A DNA stretch of 64,000 bases from Planctomycetota bacterium (GTDB lineage: Bacteria > Planctomycetota > Phycisphaerae > Phycisphaerales > SM1A02). Below, piece by piece: positions 1 to 8,322 of the stretch; the first letter of the stretch is position 1, and each line of letters starts with the position of its first letter. The position numbers and the translations under genes are program-made. The DNA lies in NCBI GenBank assembly GCA_022568135.1, contig JADFFQ010000012.1, positions 1-64,000 on the forward strand, in the 5' to 3' direction. Under the pieces are notes generated by a model. It searched no databases. It was not told the origin of the DNA and saw nothing but the letters and a program-made list of their open reading frames with translations.

Positions 1-1498
1 GCGTTTCCTGCTTGATCGGCACGCCTTCCTTGGACTCGATCGCCTGGTGCAATCCATCGGACCATTGCCGGCCGATCATCTTCCGCCCGGTGCTCTGATC
101 GACGATGACGACACTCTGTTGGCCTTGATCATCGGGCGAGACAACATAGTCGCGGTCGCGCTGGTAGACGGTGAGGGCGCGTATGGACTGTTCGAGCAGG
201 TGAGGGATATCAATGTTGTCGCCGACGTAGAACGACCCGATGCCAGCGACCTTCTGAGCTTCGGCGATGCCATCGTGCGTGAGCGTCGCCTTCTTCTTGT
301 CCAGCTCCACTTCGTAGTACTGTACATGCCGGTCACGATCGGCTTCGAGGTCGGGCAGCCGGGCCTTGGCCTGCTCCATCCGTTCTCTCATCGCAGGAAT
401 CTTCGACTTGTCGCGGGCGTTGCGGATGTCGCCTTCCAACCCGGAAATCTCAACCAGGCAAGACTTCACCTTCCCATCGGCCGCGTTCCACTCATCTTGT
501 TTCCCGACCAGATGCCTTGCCAGCCGGTCCGCCAGCGCGTACCGCGGGCTGTGCTCGTGCGCCAGGCCGGAGATGATCAACGGCGTGCGGGCTTCATCGA
601 TAAGGATCGAGTCGACCTCGTCCACGATGGCGAGGTCGCGCCGCCGCTGCACCTGATCCTGCACGCTGAGCTTCATGTTGTCGCGCAGATAATCAAATCC
701 GAACTCGCTGGTGGTGCCGTAGACCACGTCGCACGCATAGGCGAGCTGCTTGTTCTGCGGGCTCTGCATGTGGTGCGGATGGATCGCTCCCACGGTCAAG
801 CCCAGCGCCCGGAAAAAGGGGAAGGTCCAGTCGCGGTCGCGCTGCACCAGATAATCGTTGACGGTGACCACGTGCACCTGCTTACCTTGGAGTGCGGCCA
901 GATAGCACGCAAGCGGGGCGACAATGGTCTTGCCCTCGCCGGTCTTCATCTCCGCGATCCTTCCTTCATAGAGGACCACCGCCCCAACGACTTGCACATC
1001 AAACGGCCGAGCCCGAAACGGCGGCTTCGAATCTGGGTGCAACGCTCGCACCGCCTCATACAGTCGCGCGGGGATATCGACAAACAGCCACGCGGGCACC
1101 GGCTCGGGCGACCCGAGGAACTCGCCCGTCGGCTCCGCAGGCTTGGTTTGTTCAATCAGGGCTTGGACCTCGTCGTAGAGCTTGCGGGCGTCATCGGGAA
1201 GCTGCGACGCATCGAATTCGTGCTTCGGGTCGAAGATGTTGCGTATGCCGACGTTTCGATCCATCACTTCCCGAGCGATGGCGAAGACCTCCGGCATAAG
1301 GTCGGTCGGCTTGGCACCGTCTTGAAGTTTCTTGCGAAATTCGTCCGTCTGGGCACGAAGCTGCCCATCCGTCAAGCGGATGATCGCCGCTTCAAAGGTA
1401 TTGACCTCGTCCACGACCCGCAGGTAGCGCTTGACCATGCGCTCGTTGCGGGTACCGAACACCTTGCGCAACACCGTTGAGACAACGGGAAAACCCAT
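1..1498 (-). CDS. secA: Preprotein translocase ATPase SecA, N-terminal part (runs off the left edge)
   Basis: SecA is the cytoplasmic ATPase that drives unfolded preproteins through SecYEG. The ATG at 1498 opens a frame with the typical SecA N-terminus (FGTRNERMVKRY), the Walker A region IAEMKTGEGKTIV (about residues 183-195), VVTVNDYL, VYGTTSEFGFDYLRDN and the DEAD-box region DEVDSILIDEARTPLIISG. The frame stays open to base 1, so the C-terminal half lies outside the window. Compared with the E. coli protein, Walker A sits about 80 residues later because of an extra segment between MPEVFAIARE and RPFDVQVVGA (about residues 77-153, bases 1040-1268). No clear Shine-Dalgarno motif was found at the start. 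The family call is very secure; only the insertion is unusual. Confidence 0.97.
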   Translation of the reverse strand, partial: MGFPVVSTVLRKVFGTRNERMVKRYLRVVDEVNTFEAAIIRLTDGQLRAQTDEFRKKLQDGAKPTDLMPEVFAIAREVMDRNVGIRNIFDPKHEFDASQLPDDARKLYDEVQALIEQTKPAEPTGEFLGSPEPVPAWLFVDIPARLYEAVRALHPDSKPPFRARPFDVQVVGAVVLYEGRIAEMKTGEGKTIVAPLACYLAALQGKQVHVVTVNDYLVQRDRDWTFPFFRALGLTVGAIHPHHMQSPQNKQLAYACDVVYGTTSEFGFDYLRDNMKLSVQDQVQRRRDLAIVDEVDSILIDEARTPLIISGLAHEHSPRYALADRLARHLVGKQDEWNAADGKVKSCLVEISGLEGDIRNARDKSKIPAMRERMEQAKARLPDLEADRDRHVQYYEVELDKKKATLTHDGIAEAQKVAGIGSFYVGDNIDIPHLLEQSIRALTVYQRDRDYVVSPDDQGQQSVVIVDQSTGRKMIGRQWSDGLHQAIESKEGVPIKQET

Positions 1499-1602
1499 GT
1501 TTGACCTCTGTGGAATCGCCCAATGGAGAGCTGAATCGAACACGGACCGGCCCGCCGGCCACCGGGGCGGCGAGCTGGGTCCACACCGTACGCAATCGCG
1601 AT

Positions 1603-1965
1603 TCAGCAGCTCGGCGGCGGCAGATCCAGCAGCCGTTCGTCCAGAAGCACAAGCGCCGCGAACGGCCATGCGGGCGTGGTCACGGTGCACCATATCGCAT
1701 GAGCGCCGCATCCCACAGAGTCTTCCAACAGGGCCACGGCTGCGGTGCACCGCTCACCACCAAGCAGGTCCCGGGCTGCGGCCGCAACCGCCGCCGCGAC
1801 CACCCGCGCCACGTGCGACTCGCTCAGCGTAGCGCGGACCTGGGCGTCCAATGCCCGCGGGGCCGGGGCCCCGGAGACCGTCGCCGACATCGCCACCATC
1901 GCTACCAGAGTGGTGGCGGTGGCGGCCAAGCCTGTCGCGCGAATGGAATACGGATCGGCTCGCAT
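1603..1965 (-). CDS. Hypothetical small secreted or membrane-anchored protein
   Basis: I recognise no family. The frame stays open from 2061 to 1603; an internal ATG at 1965 gives about 120 residues starting MRADPYSIRATG followed by a hydrophobic alanine/valine-rich stretch ending near SATVSGAPA, which looks like a signal peptide or anchor. The remainder is alanine-rich and ends LLDLPPPSC. It lies on the secA strand about 100 bp upstream of secA and is divergent from the copper ATPase. The longer start at 2061 would put a second hydrophobic stretch first and leave only 16 bp to the next gene. No strong ribosome-binding site supports either start. Overlapping plus-strand frames look like GC shadows. 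It could be non-coding. Confidence 0.45.
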   Translation of the reverse strand: MRADPYSIRATGLAATATTLVAMVAMSATVSGAPAPRALDAQVRATLSESHVARVVAAAVAAAARDLLGGERCTAAVALLEDSVGCGAHAIWCTVTTPAWPFAALVLLDERLLDLPPPSC

Positions 1966-2077
1966 ACGTTGGCTCGTATAAGTATCGTCCCCTCGAGCCG
2001 CATAGACAAGTTTCCCCGACAGAATCGTTGCCCCAACGGCAAGATATGCTTCGGGAATCATGGCCTAGGATTGCCTG

Positions 2078-4237
2078 ATGCCGGTCTCCACCATCGAAAA
2101 GCCTCACCGGGAGCTTCAACTGAAGGTCACCGGCATGCACTGTGCGAGCTGTGCCGCGGCCGTGCAGGGGGCCATCGAAGCCAAGCCCGGTGTGCGCTCT
2201 GCCAGCGTCAGCGTCATCGACGGGCTGGCCACCGTGCTCGGCGAGAATCTGCACACCGAGATGATCGTGGAGGCGGTACGAGACCGCGGCTACCACGCCG
2301 AGCCGATCATCGATCGACCGGCTCCGGCTGAGTTGCGAAGTGAAATCGAGCTGCGCCAGGCCCGCCAGGAACGGCAATGGCGCTTCCGGGCGATCGTCGG
2401 TCTGGGCATCTGGGCCCCGATGGCCCTGCTGCATTGGACGGTCAGCGCAGTGTGGGTGCCGTGGGTGATGCTCATCGGCTCCACGATTGTCCTCGCGACC
2501 GCAGGCGCAGGCTTCTATCGCTCGGCAATTGCTGCGGCGCTGCGGCGCACCACCAATATGGACACGCTCATCGCCATCGGCGCCACGACCGCCTACGTGT
2601 TCTCCTTGGTGGTTTTCATCAGCGGATTCATTGGGTGGAACCTGGAGCAACCGCTGTATTTCGGCGAAGCGGCGGCGCTGTTGGGCATCATCAGCCTGGG
2701 GCACTGGCTGGAGGCCCGCGCGACCGCCAAGGCCGGCTCAGCGGTGCGGGAGCTACTGCACCTTCAGCCGGATGAGGCGGAGTTGGTGGATGAGCACGGG
2801 CAGGTTCGCACCATCGCCAGTGCCGAGGTCCAACCGGGCGATCGCATGTTGGTCCGTCCCGGCGCCCGCGTGCCGGTGGACGGCACGGTGGTCGAAGGCG
2901 CCTCGGATGTTGACCAGGCGGTCGTCACCGGCGAATCCGTTCCCGTCAGCAAGGCCTGCGGCGACCTGGTCGTCGCCGGCTCCGTGAACACCACCGGCCG
3001 GCTGGTGGTCGAGGCGACGGTGGACGGCCACCACACCACGATCGCCCGGATCGCGGAGCTTGTGCAACGCGCACAATCGAGCAAGGCAAACATTCAGCGT
3101 CTAGCCGATCGCGTCTGCGCGGTGTTCGTCCCAGCGGTGCTGATGATCGCCCTGGTTACCTTCCTCGGATGGTGGATCGCCGGTGATCTGCCCAAGGGCG
3201 TGGTTGCAACGGTGACGGTGTTGATCATCTCATGCCCGTGCGCGCTGGGGTTGGCGACGCCGATGGCGGTGATGGTCGCCACAGGCGCCGCCAGCCGCCA
3301 CGGCATCCTGGTGAAATCCGCCGTCGCCCTGGAGTTGGCCGGACGGGCTCGGCATGTCGTCTTCGACAAGACCGGCACCCTCACCGCCGGACAACCTACG
3401 CTCTCGGAAATCCATCCCGCGGATCAATCCGTCACTGAGGAATCCATGCTTCGTCTGGCAGCAGCCGTCGAAGCGCCGAGCGAACATCCCATCGGACGGG
3501 CCATCGTCCGGGCGGCCCAGCAGCGACAGCTCGACATTCCGGTGGTGAGCGGGTTCCAGGCGATCCCCGGCGAGGGCGTGCGCGGCAAGGTCGACGGGCA
3601 GTTGGTTGAAGTTCGCCGCAGCGAATCCATGACGTGTCGGGTGCTTGTCGATGGCCAAGAGGTTGGCATGATGATGGTCGCCGACGCCCTGCGCGATGAC
3701 GCGGCAAAGGCCGTCGCCCGTCTACACGATATGGGCCTGAAGGTGACGATGCTCTCCGGCGATCGCCGCGCGGTCGCCGAGGCGGTCGGTCGTGAGGTCG
3801 GCCTGGACCCCAGCGCGATCGAAGCCGAGGCCACACCCGAGTCCAAAGCCGAGCTGGTCGCCAACTTGCCGCCCGGGTCGGTGATGATCGGCGACGGGAT
3901 CAACGACGCCGCCGCCCTGGCTGAGGCGGATCTCGGCATCGCCATGGCCTCCGCGACCAACATCGCCATCGAATCCGCCGACGTGGTCATCCCCAGCGAT
4001 CACGTCCTGGCCGTGCCCGAGACGATCGAGCTTGCCCGAAAGACGCTCTCGACAATCAAGCAGAACCTTTTCTTTGCGTTCTGCTACAACGTCGCCGCGA
4101 TCCCCGCCGCGGCCCTGGGAATCCTCGGCCCGCACGGCCCGCTGATCGCCGCCGTCGCCATGGGCGCCAGCGACATCACCGTCATCGGCAACGCGCTGCG
4201 GCTCAAGCGCCATCTCGCCTCCATGCTTCGCCACTGA
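2078..4237 (+). CDS. copA: Copper-translocating P1B-type ATPase
   Basis: This membrane pump exports monovalent copper (or silver) at the cost of ATP. An N-terminal heavy-metal-associated domain carries GMHCASC (about residues 19-25). Membrane helices follow, then the actuator motif TGESVP, the ion-binding CPC in helix 6 (SCPCALG, about residue 386), the phosphorylated aspartate in DKTGT (about residue 430), the SEHPIG motif of the nucleotide domain, and GDGINDAAALAEAD in the hinge. The 719-residue length is normal for one HMA domain. The ATG at 2078 has AGGA about 8 bases upstream. No copper chaperone or CueR/CopY-type regulator is adjacent, so the regulation is unknown. CPC plus CxxC favours Cu(I)/Ag(I) over zinc. 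Confidence 0.96.
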   Translation: MPVSTIEKPHRELQLKVTGMHCASCAAAVQGAIEAKPGVRSASVSVIDGLATVLGENLHTEMIVEAVRDRGYHAEPIIDRPAPAELRSEIELRQARQERQWRFRAIVGLGIWAPMALLHWTVSAVWVPWVMLIGSTIVLATAGAGFYRSAIAAALRRTTNMDTLIAIGATTAYVFSLVVFISGFIGWNLEQPLYFGEAAALLGIISLGHWLEARATAKAGSAVRELLHLQPDEAELVDEHGQVRTIASAEVQPGDRMLVRPGARVPVDGTVVEGASDVDQAVVTGESVPVSKACGDLVVAGSVNTTGRLVVEATVDGHHTTIARIAELVQRAQSSKANIQRLADRVCAVFVPAVLMIALVTFLGWWIAGDLPKGVVATVTVLIISCPCALGLATPMAVMVATGAASRHGILVKSAVALELAGRARHVVFDKTGTLTAGQPTLSEIHPADQSVTEESMLRLAAAVEAPSEHPIGRAIVRAAQQRQLDIPVVSGFQAIPGEGVRGKVDGQLVEVRRSESMTCRVLVDGQEVGMMMVADALRDDAAKAVARLHDMGLKVTMLSGDRRAVAEAVGREVGLDPSAIEAEATPESKAELVANLPPGSVMIGDGINDAAALAEADLGIAMASATNIAIESADVVIPSDHVLAVPETIELARKTLSTIKQNLFFAFCYNVAAIPAAALGILGPHGPLIAAVAMGASDITVIGNALRLKRHLASMLRH

Positions 4238-4409
4238 GCAAGGCATCTGGCGAAAGGTTCTAGCCGAGGATGTCTATCCGCGGGCTGTGCGCCCATCGGC
4301 GAGCAAGGATGCGGTAGTGCAGCGAATCTGACGGATTGCAGCAGCAATAGCCGGGTCAATGTATCGTTGATCTTGCAGACGATTGGCGGGGCACGTCAAG
4401 GAGCAGGGC

Positions 4410-5921
4410 ATGATCGGAAAGTCTCTGCGACCACTCCCGGCCGCCGAGTTCGATGACCGAAAAGCCCGCCACCTGCTGAACCGGGCCGGCTTCGGCGGCA
4501 CGCCCCGCCAGGTGCGGGCCCTGGCCGACATGGGGCTTCGACGGGCCGTCGATTATCTCGTTGACTACGAGAAGATCGATGCTCCACCGGTCCGCGTCGA
4601 CCAATTCGATAAGGACATCATGCAGCCGCTGGCACGCGACCAGCGCCAAGCGCTGCGCCAGGCTCGCCGGACGGCTGATGAAGTCACCCTTGAGCAATTC
4701 CGCCAATTACGACAAAGCGCGCAGCGGGCCGACCGCACACAGATCCGCGATCTTCAGCGCTGGTGGCTGGCGCGCATGATCGAAACGCCCCGGCCGCTCC
4801 AAGAGAAGATGACGCTCTTCTGGCACGGCCACTTCGCCACCGGCTATCGCGCGATCGAGGACAGCTACCACATGTTCGTGCAGAACCAGCTGTTCCGATA
4901 CCACGCCGTCGGAAGCTTCCGGGCGCTCGCGCACGCGATCATTCGAGACCCCGCAATGATCGCGTACCTCAATAACAATCAGAACCGCAAGGAAGCGCCC
5001 AACGAGAACCTCGCCCGTGAGCTGATGGAGCTGTTCACCCTCGGCGAAGGCAACGATTACACGGAGAGCGACATCAAGCACGGCGCCCGAGCCCTGACCG
5101 GGTACACCTACCACGACGATGAGTTCATCAACTTCCAATCGCCTCAGTATCAGCGGCTCCACGACCACGGGATGAAACGTATTCTGGGCGAGACCGGGAA
5201 CTGGGACGGCGATGACTTTGTCCAGATCATCCTCACCCGCCCCGTCGCCGCCAGGTTCATCTGTTGGAAGCTGTACCGCTACTTCGTCAACGACCTCCCG
5301 GGCGTCCCCCGGAAGCCCGCACAGCAATTCATCAGCGATCTGGCGAAAGTCTTACGCGATCGCAACTACCATCTCAAGCCGGTTCTCAAGGCGCTGTTCA
5401 AGTCAGCGCACTTCTATGACTCAGCGAACATCGCCTCGCAAATCAAGAGCCCGATTCAGTTGATCGTCGGGGCCATCCGTTCGTTGCAGGTCCCGCCTCG
5501 CAACCTCAGCGTGTTGCTCAGCGCCGCCGAACTGATGGGCCAGAACATCTTCTATCCGCCGTCGGTCAAGGGCTGGGAAGGCGGACGAGCCTGGCTCAAC
5601 ACCTCCACGCTCTTCGTGCGCCAGAACTTGATGATCTATCTGCTCACCGGCCGGCTCCCCGACACGCCCGCGTGGGAGAGTGACGGACCCACATATGACC
5701 CGATGCATCTGATCGAGCATCTTCGGTCACCGCAGGGTATGGTCAAGCTGCGCGATGCGGTGACCCACCTGCTGGGGGTCAACCTCGCTTCGCCGCCGCA
5801 CCCAAGCCGCCTCGACGTGCTCGTCCGCTTCGCCGAATCAGGCGGCGGTACACTGGAGAAGGCCATGCTTGTCGCCCTGCTCTCGCTGATCACCGCCACG
5901 CCGGAGTATCAACTGTGTTGA
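4410..5921 (+). CDS. DUF1800 family protein
   Basis: DUF1800 proteins have no firmly established reaction; in planctomycetes and proteobacteria they are usually encoded next to a DUF1501 protein, as here. Family features visible include the N-terminal ARHLLNRAGFGGTP, FWHGHFAT, NENLARELMELFTLGEG, the LTGYTYHDDEF region, and the late VKGWEGGRAWLNTSTL. The start was set at the ATG at 4410 because AAGGAG lies 7-8 bases upstream; an in-frame TTG at 4383 is less likely. That gives 503 residues, normal for the family. No obvious signal peptide is present at this start. The downstream gene follows after 82 bp that contain a TCAGC/GCTGA inverted repeat, so the two may be co-transcribed with an attenuating hairpin between them. 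Confidence 0.93.
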   Translation: MIGKSLRPLPAAEFDDRKARHLLNRAGFGGTPRQVRALADMGLRRAVDYLVDYEKIDAPPVRVDQFDKDIMQPLARDQRQALRQARRTADEVTLEQFRQLRQSAQRADRTQIRDLQRWWLARMIETPRPLQEKMTLFWHGHFATGYRAIEDSYHMFVQNQLFRYHAVGSFRALAHAIIRDPAMIAYLNNNQNRKEAPNENLARELMELFTLGEGNDYTESDIKHGARALTGYTYHDDEFINFQSPQYQRLHDHGMKRILGETGNWDGDDFVQIILTRPVAARFICWKLYRYFVNDLPGVPRKPAQQFISDLAKVLRDRNYHLKPVLKALFKSAHFYDSANIASQIKSPIQLIVGAIRSLQVPPRNLSVLLSAAELMGQNIFYPPSVKGWEGGRAWLNTSTLFVRQNLMIYLLTGRLPDTPAWESDGPTYDPMHLIEHLRSPQGMVKLRDAVTHLLGVNLASPPHPSRLDVLVRFAESGGGTLEKAMLVALLSLITATPEYQLC

Positions 5922-5924
5922 TAG

Positions 5925-5992
5925 TAAGCTGTCAGCGGTCAGCCATCAGCTCCCCGCGAGCTGAATGCTGAATGCTGAAAGCTGATTGCTAG
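5925..5992. repeat. TCAGC/GCTGA inverted-repeat hairpin
   Basis: The spacer between the DUF1800 and DUF1501 genes is made of several TCAGC units on the left (AGCTGTCAGC, GTCAGCCATCAGC) and several GCTGA units on the right (GCTGAATGCTGAATGCTGA), forming a long imperfect hairpin. A relative of this element lies between two tRNA genes at about 35632-35690. It does not code for anything evident. Confidence 0.7.
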
Positions 5993-6003
5993 GGAACACC
6001 GCC

Positions 6004-7314
6004 ATGTCCGACACCGCCAACACCACCTACACGCGACGCCTGTTCCTTCAACAAGGCATGACGCTGGCGTCGATGGCGGCGACGGCGCCGCTATTCATTC
6101 AGCGCTCCGCACTGGCCATGATGCAGCCGGAAGGTTCCATGCTTTCCAGCCGCCCGGGCGTGCCTGAGGATCACATTCTCGTCGTCGTGCAGCTCGGCGG
6201 CGGCAATGATGGTCTCAACACCGTCATCCCCTACGGCAACGGCCGGTATTACGACGCTCGCCCCAACATCGCGGTTCCCGCGCCCGGCCGAGGCGCCGCG
6301 CAGCAGCCCGCAGCGCTTCCCCTGGATCACTCCGCCGGCATCGGTCTGCATCCGAACCTCGCCGGCTTCAAAGAGCTCATGGATGACGGTGTCGCCGGCA
6401 TCGTCCAGGGCGTCGGATATCCCAACCCCAATCGCTCCCACTTCACCTCAATGGACATCTGGCATACCGCCGACGCCGGCGCGCAGGGTTATGGCTGGAT
6501 CGGCCGGTACTTCGACAACACCTGCAACGGCTCGCCGGTTGCCCAACGGGCCGTGGCCATCGGCCGCACCGTGCCGCTGGCCATGCACGGTGCCCGCCAG
6601 CAGCCCGTCACCTTCGAGACCGCGGACCTGTTCCGCTGGCTGGGCGAAGATCTGCCCGCGCCGGACGGCTCGCTCAATCCTCCGTATCAACAGATCAACC
6701 GCAGCTCAACGCTGGACAACGTCGATCCCGACAGCCAACTTGGTTTTCTCATGCGGACCGCCCTGGACGCACAGATCTCATCGGACCGCATCCGCGCCGC
6801 GGTCGCCAAGCAACCCCTGGTGCGGTACCCCGGCGGGCAGCTTGCCCGGCAGTTGCAGATCGTTGCCGCCATGATCCGTGACGCAATGCCCACCCGGGTC
6901 TATTACGTCTCGCTCGGCGGATTCGACACCCATGCGAACCAGATCCCCCGGCACGCCAACCTCATGCGGCAGTTCGGCGGCGCGCTCAACGCGTTCCATA
7001 AGGACCTCAAGGCTCAGGGCAACAGTGGCCGGGTGCTGACCATGGCGTTCTCGGAGTTCGGCCGGCGCGTCGGCCAGAACGCCTCCGGCGGAACCGACCA
7101 CGGCACCGCCGCCCCGATGTACTTCGTCGGCGACATGATTCGTCCGGGTCTGCAAGGCGAACATCCGTCGCTCACCGATCTCGATCAAGGCGACTTGAAG
7201 TTCAACGTGGACTTCCGCAGTGTTTACTCCGCCGTGCTGGAAGATTGGATGTCCGCCCCCGCCGCCAAGATCCTCGGCCGAACATACCCCAAAGCACCGA
7301 TCATCAAAGCCTGA
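6004..7314 (+). CDS. DUF1501 family protein with twin-arginine signal
   Basis: DUF1501 proteins are exported, sulfatase/alkaline-phosphatase-fold-like proteins of uncertain activity that partner DUF1800 proteins. The N-terminus has the Tat pattern TRRLFLQQG followed by a hydrophobic segment ending around RSALAMMQP. Family motifs follow: VVVQLGGGNDGLNTVIPYG, the HPNLAGFKELMDDG segment, GVGYPNPNRSHFTSMDIWHT, and late MAFSEFGRRVGQNASGGTDHG with the FGRR-x-GTDHG ending typical of the group. The ATG at 6004 was chosen; the frame extends to a TTG at 5986, but that lies in the hairpin spacer. At 436 residues it has family length. A long palindrome of the first REP type starts 20 bp after the stop. 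Confidence 0.94.
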   Translation: MSDTANTTYTRRLFLQQGMTLASMAATAPLFIQRSALAMMQPEGSMLSSRPGVPEDHILVVVQLGGGNDGLNTVIPYGNGRYYDARPNIAVPAPGRGAAQQPAALPLDHSAGIGLHPNLAGFKELMDDGVAGIVQGVGYPNPNRSHFTSMDIWHTADAGAQGYGWIGRYFDNTCNGSPVAQRAVAIGRTVPLAMHGARQQPVTFETADLFRWLGEDLPAPDGSLNPPYQQINRSSTLDNVDPDSQLGFLMRTALDAQISSDRIRAAVAKQPLVRYPGGQLARQLQIVAAMIRDAMPTRVYYVSLGGFDTHANQIPRHANLMRQFGGALNAFHKDLKAQGNSGRVLTMAFSEFGRRVGQNASGGTDHGTAAPMYFVGDMIRPGLQGEHPSLTDLDQGDLKFNVDFRSVYSAVLEDWMSAPAAKILGRTYPKAPIIKA

Positions 7315-7334
7315 TACCCACCGCGTTCCGCCCC

Positions 7335-7385
7335 ACCCGGACCTTCCTCGTCCCGACAAGTCGGGACTCGTCAGGTCCGGCTTCA
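7335..7385. repeat. REP-like nested palindrome, left copy
   Basis: The inner palindrome GTCCCGAC-AA-GTCGGGAC (7350-7367) is nested in outer arms CCGGACCT (7338-7345) and AGGTCCGG (7373-7380). A nearly identical copy lies at 8134-8184, so two copies bracket the RAYT-like gene. The left copy ends one base before the ATG at 7386. Confidence 0.85.
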
Positions 7386-7949
7386 ATGGGTAACTTTACC
7401 TCGATGGCCGGCGTACTCAAACAGCAATTGATCCATGCGATTTGCACGTATTACGGCCAATGGTTACCCGGCGACGAACGGGGTTGGCGGTCCCGCGGCC
7501 ACCGAACCCACTCATCAGGCGACTATACCAATCCACCTTCATCTGAGGAACATGCCGGCCTTCGCCGCTGGGTGCGCGCGCGGATGCAATCGCCACCGGT
7601 CAAGCTGCGAGCCGATCAGCTTCCCGTCATCGGCTCGGCGTTCATCGACAAGATGTTCAACACGGGCTGCGAGGTCCGCGTCCTGGCCTGCGGCGCAACG
7701 CACCTTCATGTGCTGTTCGCTTCACCGCAGTGCGATGTGATGCCCACGCTTGGCAAGGCAAAGCAGTATTCATCGCTGAAGCTTGCCGATCATCGCGGTC
7801 AACTCTGGGCCGGCGGCGCCAAGATCATCCGCATCCGCCACTGGAGGCACGCCGAGCGGGTGTTCAACTACATTTGTTCACACGCACTCAAAGAGTCCGC
7901 CTGGATCTGGCGCCGCGATGGGGATGCGCCACCGCCAAGGGGGGTCTGA
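7386..7949 (+). CDS. REP-associated tyrosine transposase (RAYT)-like protein
   Basis: About 187 residues, related to the IS200/IS605-type Y1 (HUH) nucleases that process REP palindromes. The sequence shows YGQWLPGDERGW near the N-terminus, an HxH metal motif in ATHLHVLF (H106, H108) and a candidate catalytic tyrosine in VFNYICSH (Y162). The same YGxWLPGDxRGxW, HxH and tyrosine pattern recurs in the gene at 35946, although the two proteins are only distantly alike. The start is uncertain: ATG at 7386 immediately follows the left palindrome; ATG at 7404 is the alternative. The stop falls in a second repeat (GGTCTGAC followed by AGCGACCG). The flanking palindromes support a single-copy REP-processing enzyme rather than an ordinary insertion sequence. 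Activity is inferred. Confidence 0.75.
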   Translation: MGNFTSMAGVLKQQLIHAICTYYGQWLPGDERGWRSRGHRTHSSGDYTNPPSSEEHAGLRRWVRARMQSPPVKLRADQLPVIGSAFIDKMFNTGCEVRVLACGATHLHVLFASPQCDVMPTLGKAKQYSSLKLADHRGQLWAGGAKIIRIRHWRHAERVFNYICSHALKESAWIWRRDGDAPPPRGV

Positions 7950-7967
7950 CCAGCGACCGCCCTGAAG

Positions 7968-8008
7968 CCGGGTCTGACGAGCGACCGAAGGGAGCGAGGA
8001 AGACCCGG
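7968..8008. repeat. Second inverted repeat after the RAYT-like gene
   Basis: Arms CCGGGTCT (7968-7975) and AGACCCGG (8001-8008) enclose a loop containing GAGCGACCGAAGGGAGCG. Part of the left arm, GGTCTGACnAGCGACCG, is duplicated at 7943-7958, where it overlaps the RAYT-like stop codon. Confidence 0.65.
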
Positions 8009-8037
8009 ATCCCGATCGACCACCCCGCGCCCGCCCG

Positions 8038-8133
8038 ACCCGGACCTTCCGCGCGCGCTCCACCCGGACCTTCCGCGCGCGCTCCACCCGGACCTTCCGC
8101 GCGCGCTCCACCCGGACCTTCCGCGCGCGCTCC
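8038..8133. repeat. Four tandem copies of a 24-bp unit
   Basis: Four identical 24-bp units begin at 8038, 8062, 8086 and 8110; each starts ACCCGGACCTTCC and ends GCGCGCGCTCC. The first 15 bases of the unit match the left arm of the REP-like palindrome at 8134, so the array looks like repeated duplication of a truncated palindrome arm. The region 7950-8322 has no convincing gene. Confidence 0.9.
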
Positions 8134-8184
8134 ACCCGGACCTTCCGCGTCCCGACAAGTCGGGACTCGTCAGGTCCGGCTTCA
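8134..8184. repeat. REP-like nested palindrome, right copy
   Basis: A 51-bp copy of the palindrome at 7335-7385, differing at one base in the left arm (CTTCCGCG against CTTCCTCG). It has the same inner GTCCCGAC-AA-GTCGGGAC and the same outer CCGGACCT/AGGTCCGG arms. It directly continues the 24-bp tandem array. Confidence 0.85.
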
Positions 8185-8231
8185 CGGTGATTCTCCATTG
8201 CCCTCTCGTAAGGCAACGGCGTGGTTTATCA

Positions 8232-8259
8232 TTGCGACCACCGCCGTGTGTGGTATGCT
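8232..8259 (+). promoter_or_regulatory. Possible sigma-70-type promoter for the dockerin gene at 8323
   Basis: TTGCGA at 8232-8237 and TATGCT at 8254-8259 are separated by 16 bp, leaving a leader of about 55-60 bases before the ATG at 8323. This was found by eye only; planctomycete promoters are poorly defined. Confidence 0.35.
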
Positions 8260-8322
8260 GATACAGGGTCCTGAGTCGATCGAGATCGGGGCCCACCCGC
8301 ACAGGAGCAAAGGAGCGGGAAC

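Noticed and set aside
47-1480. Plus-strand 477-residue open frame over the secA region
   Set aside because: The minus strand encodes unmistakable SecA motifs throughout; the plus frame is a GC-codon shadow without motifs.
1477-2331. Plus-strand frame between secA and the copper ATPase
   Set aside because: It overlaps the ATPase start and encodes Arg/His-rich text typical of a shadow frame; the minus-strand frame with a signal-like start is somewhat better.
8038-8184. CRISPR array
   Set aside because: The 24-bp units follow one another with no spacers, and no cas genes are present.
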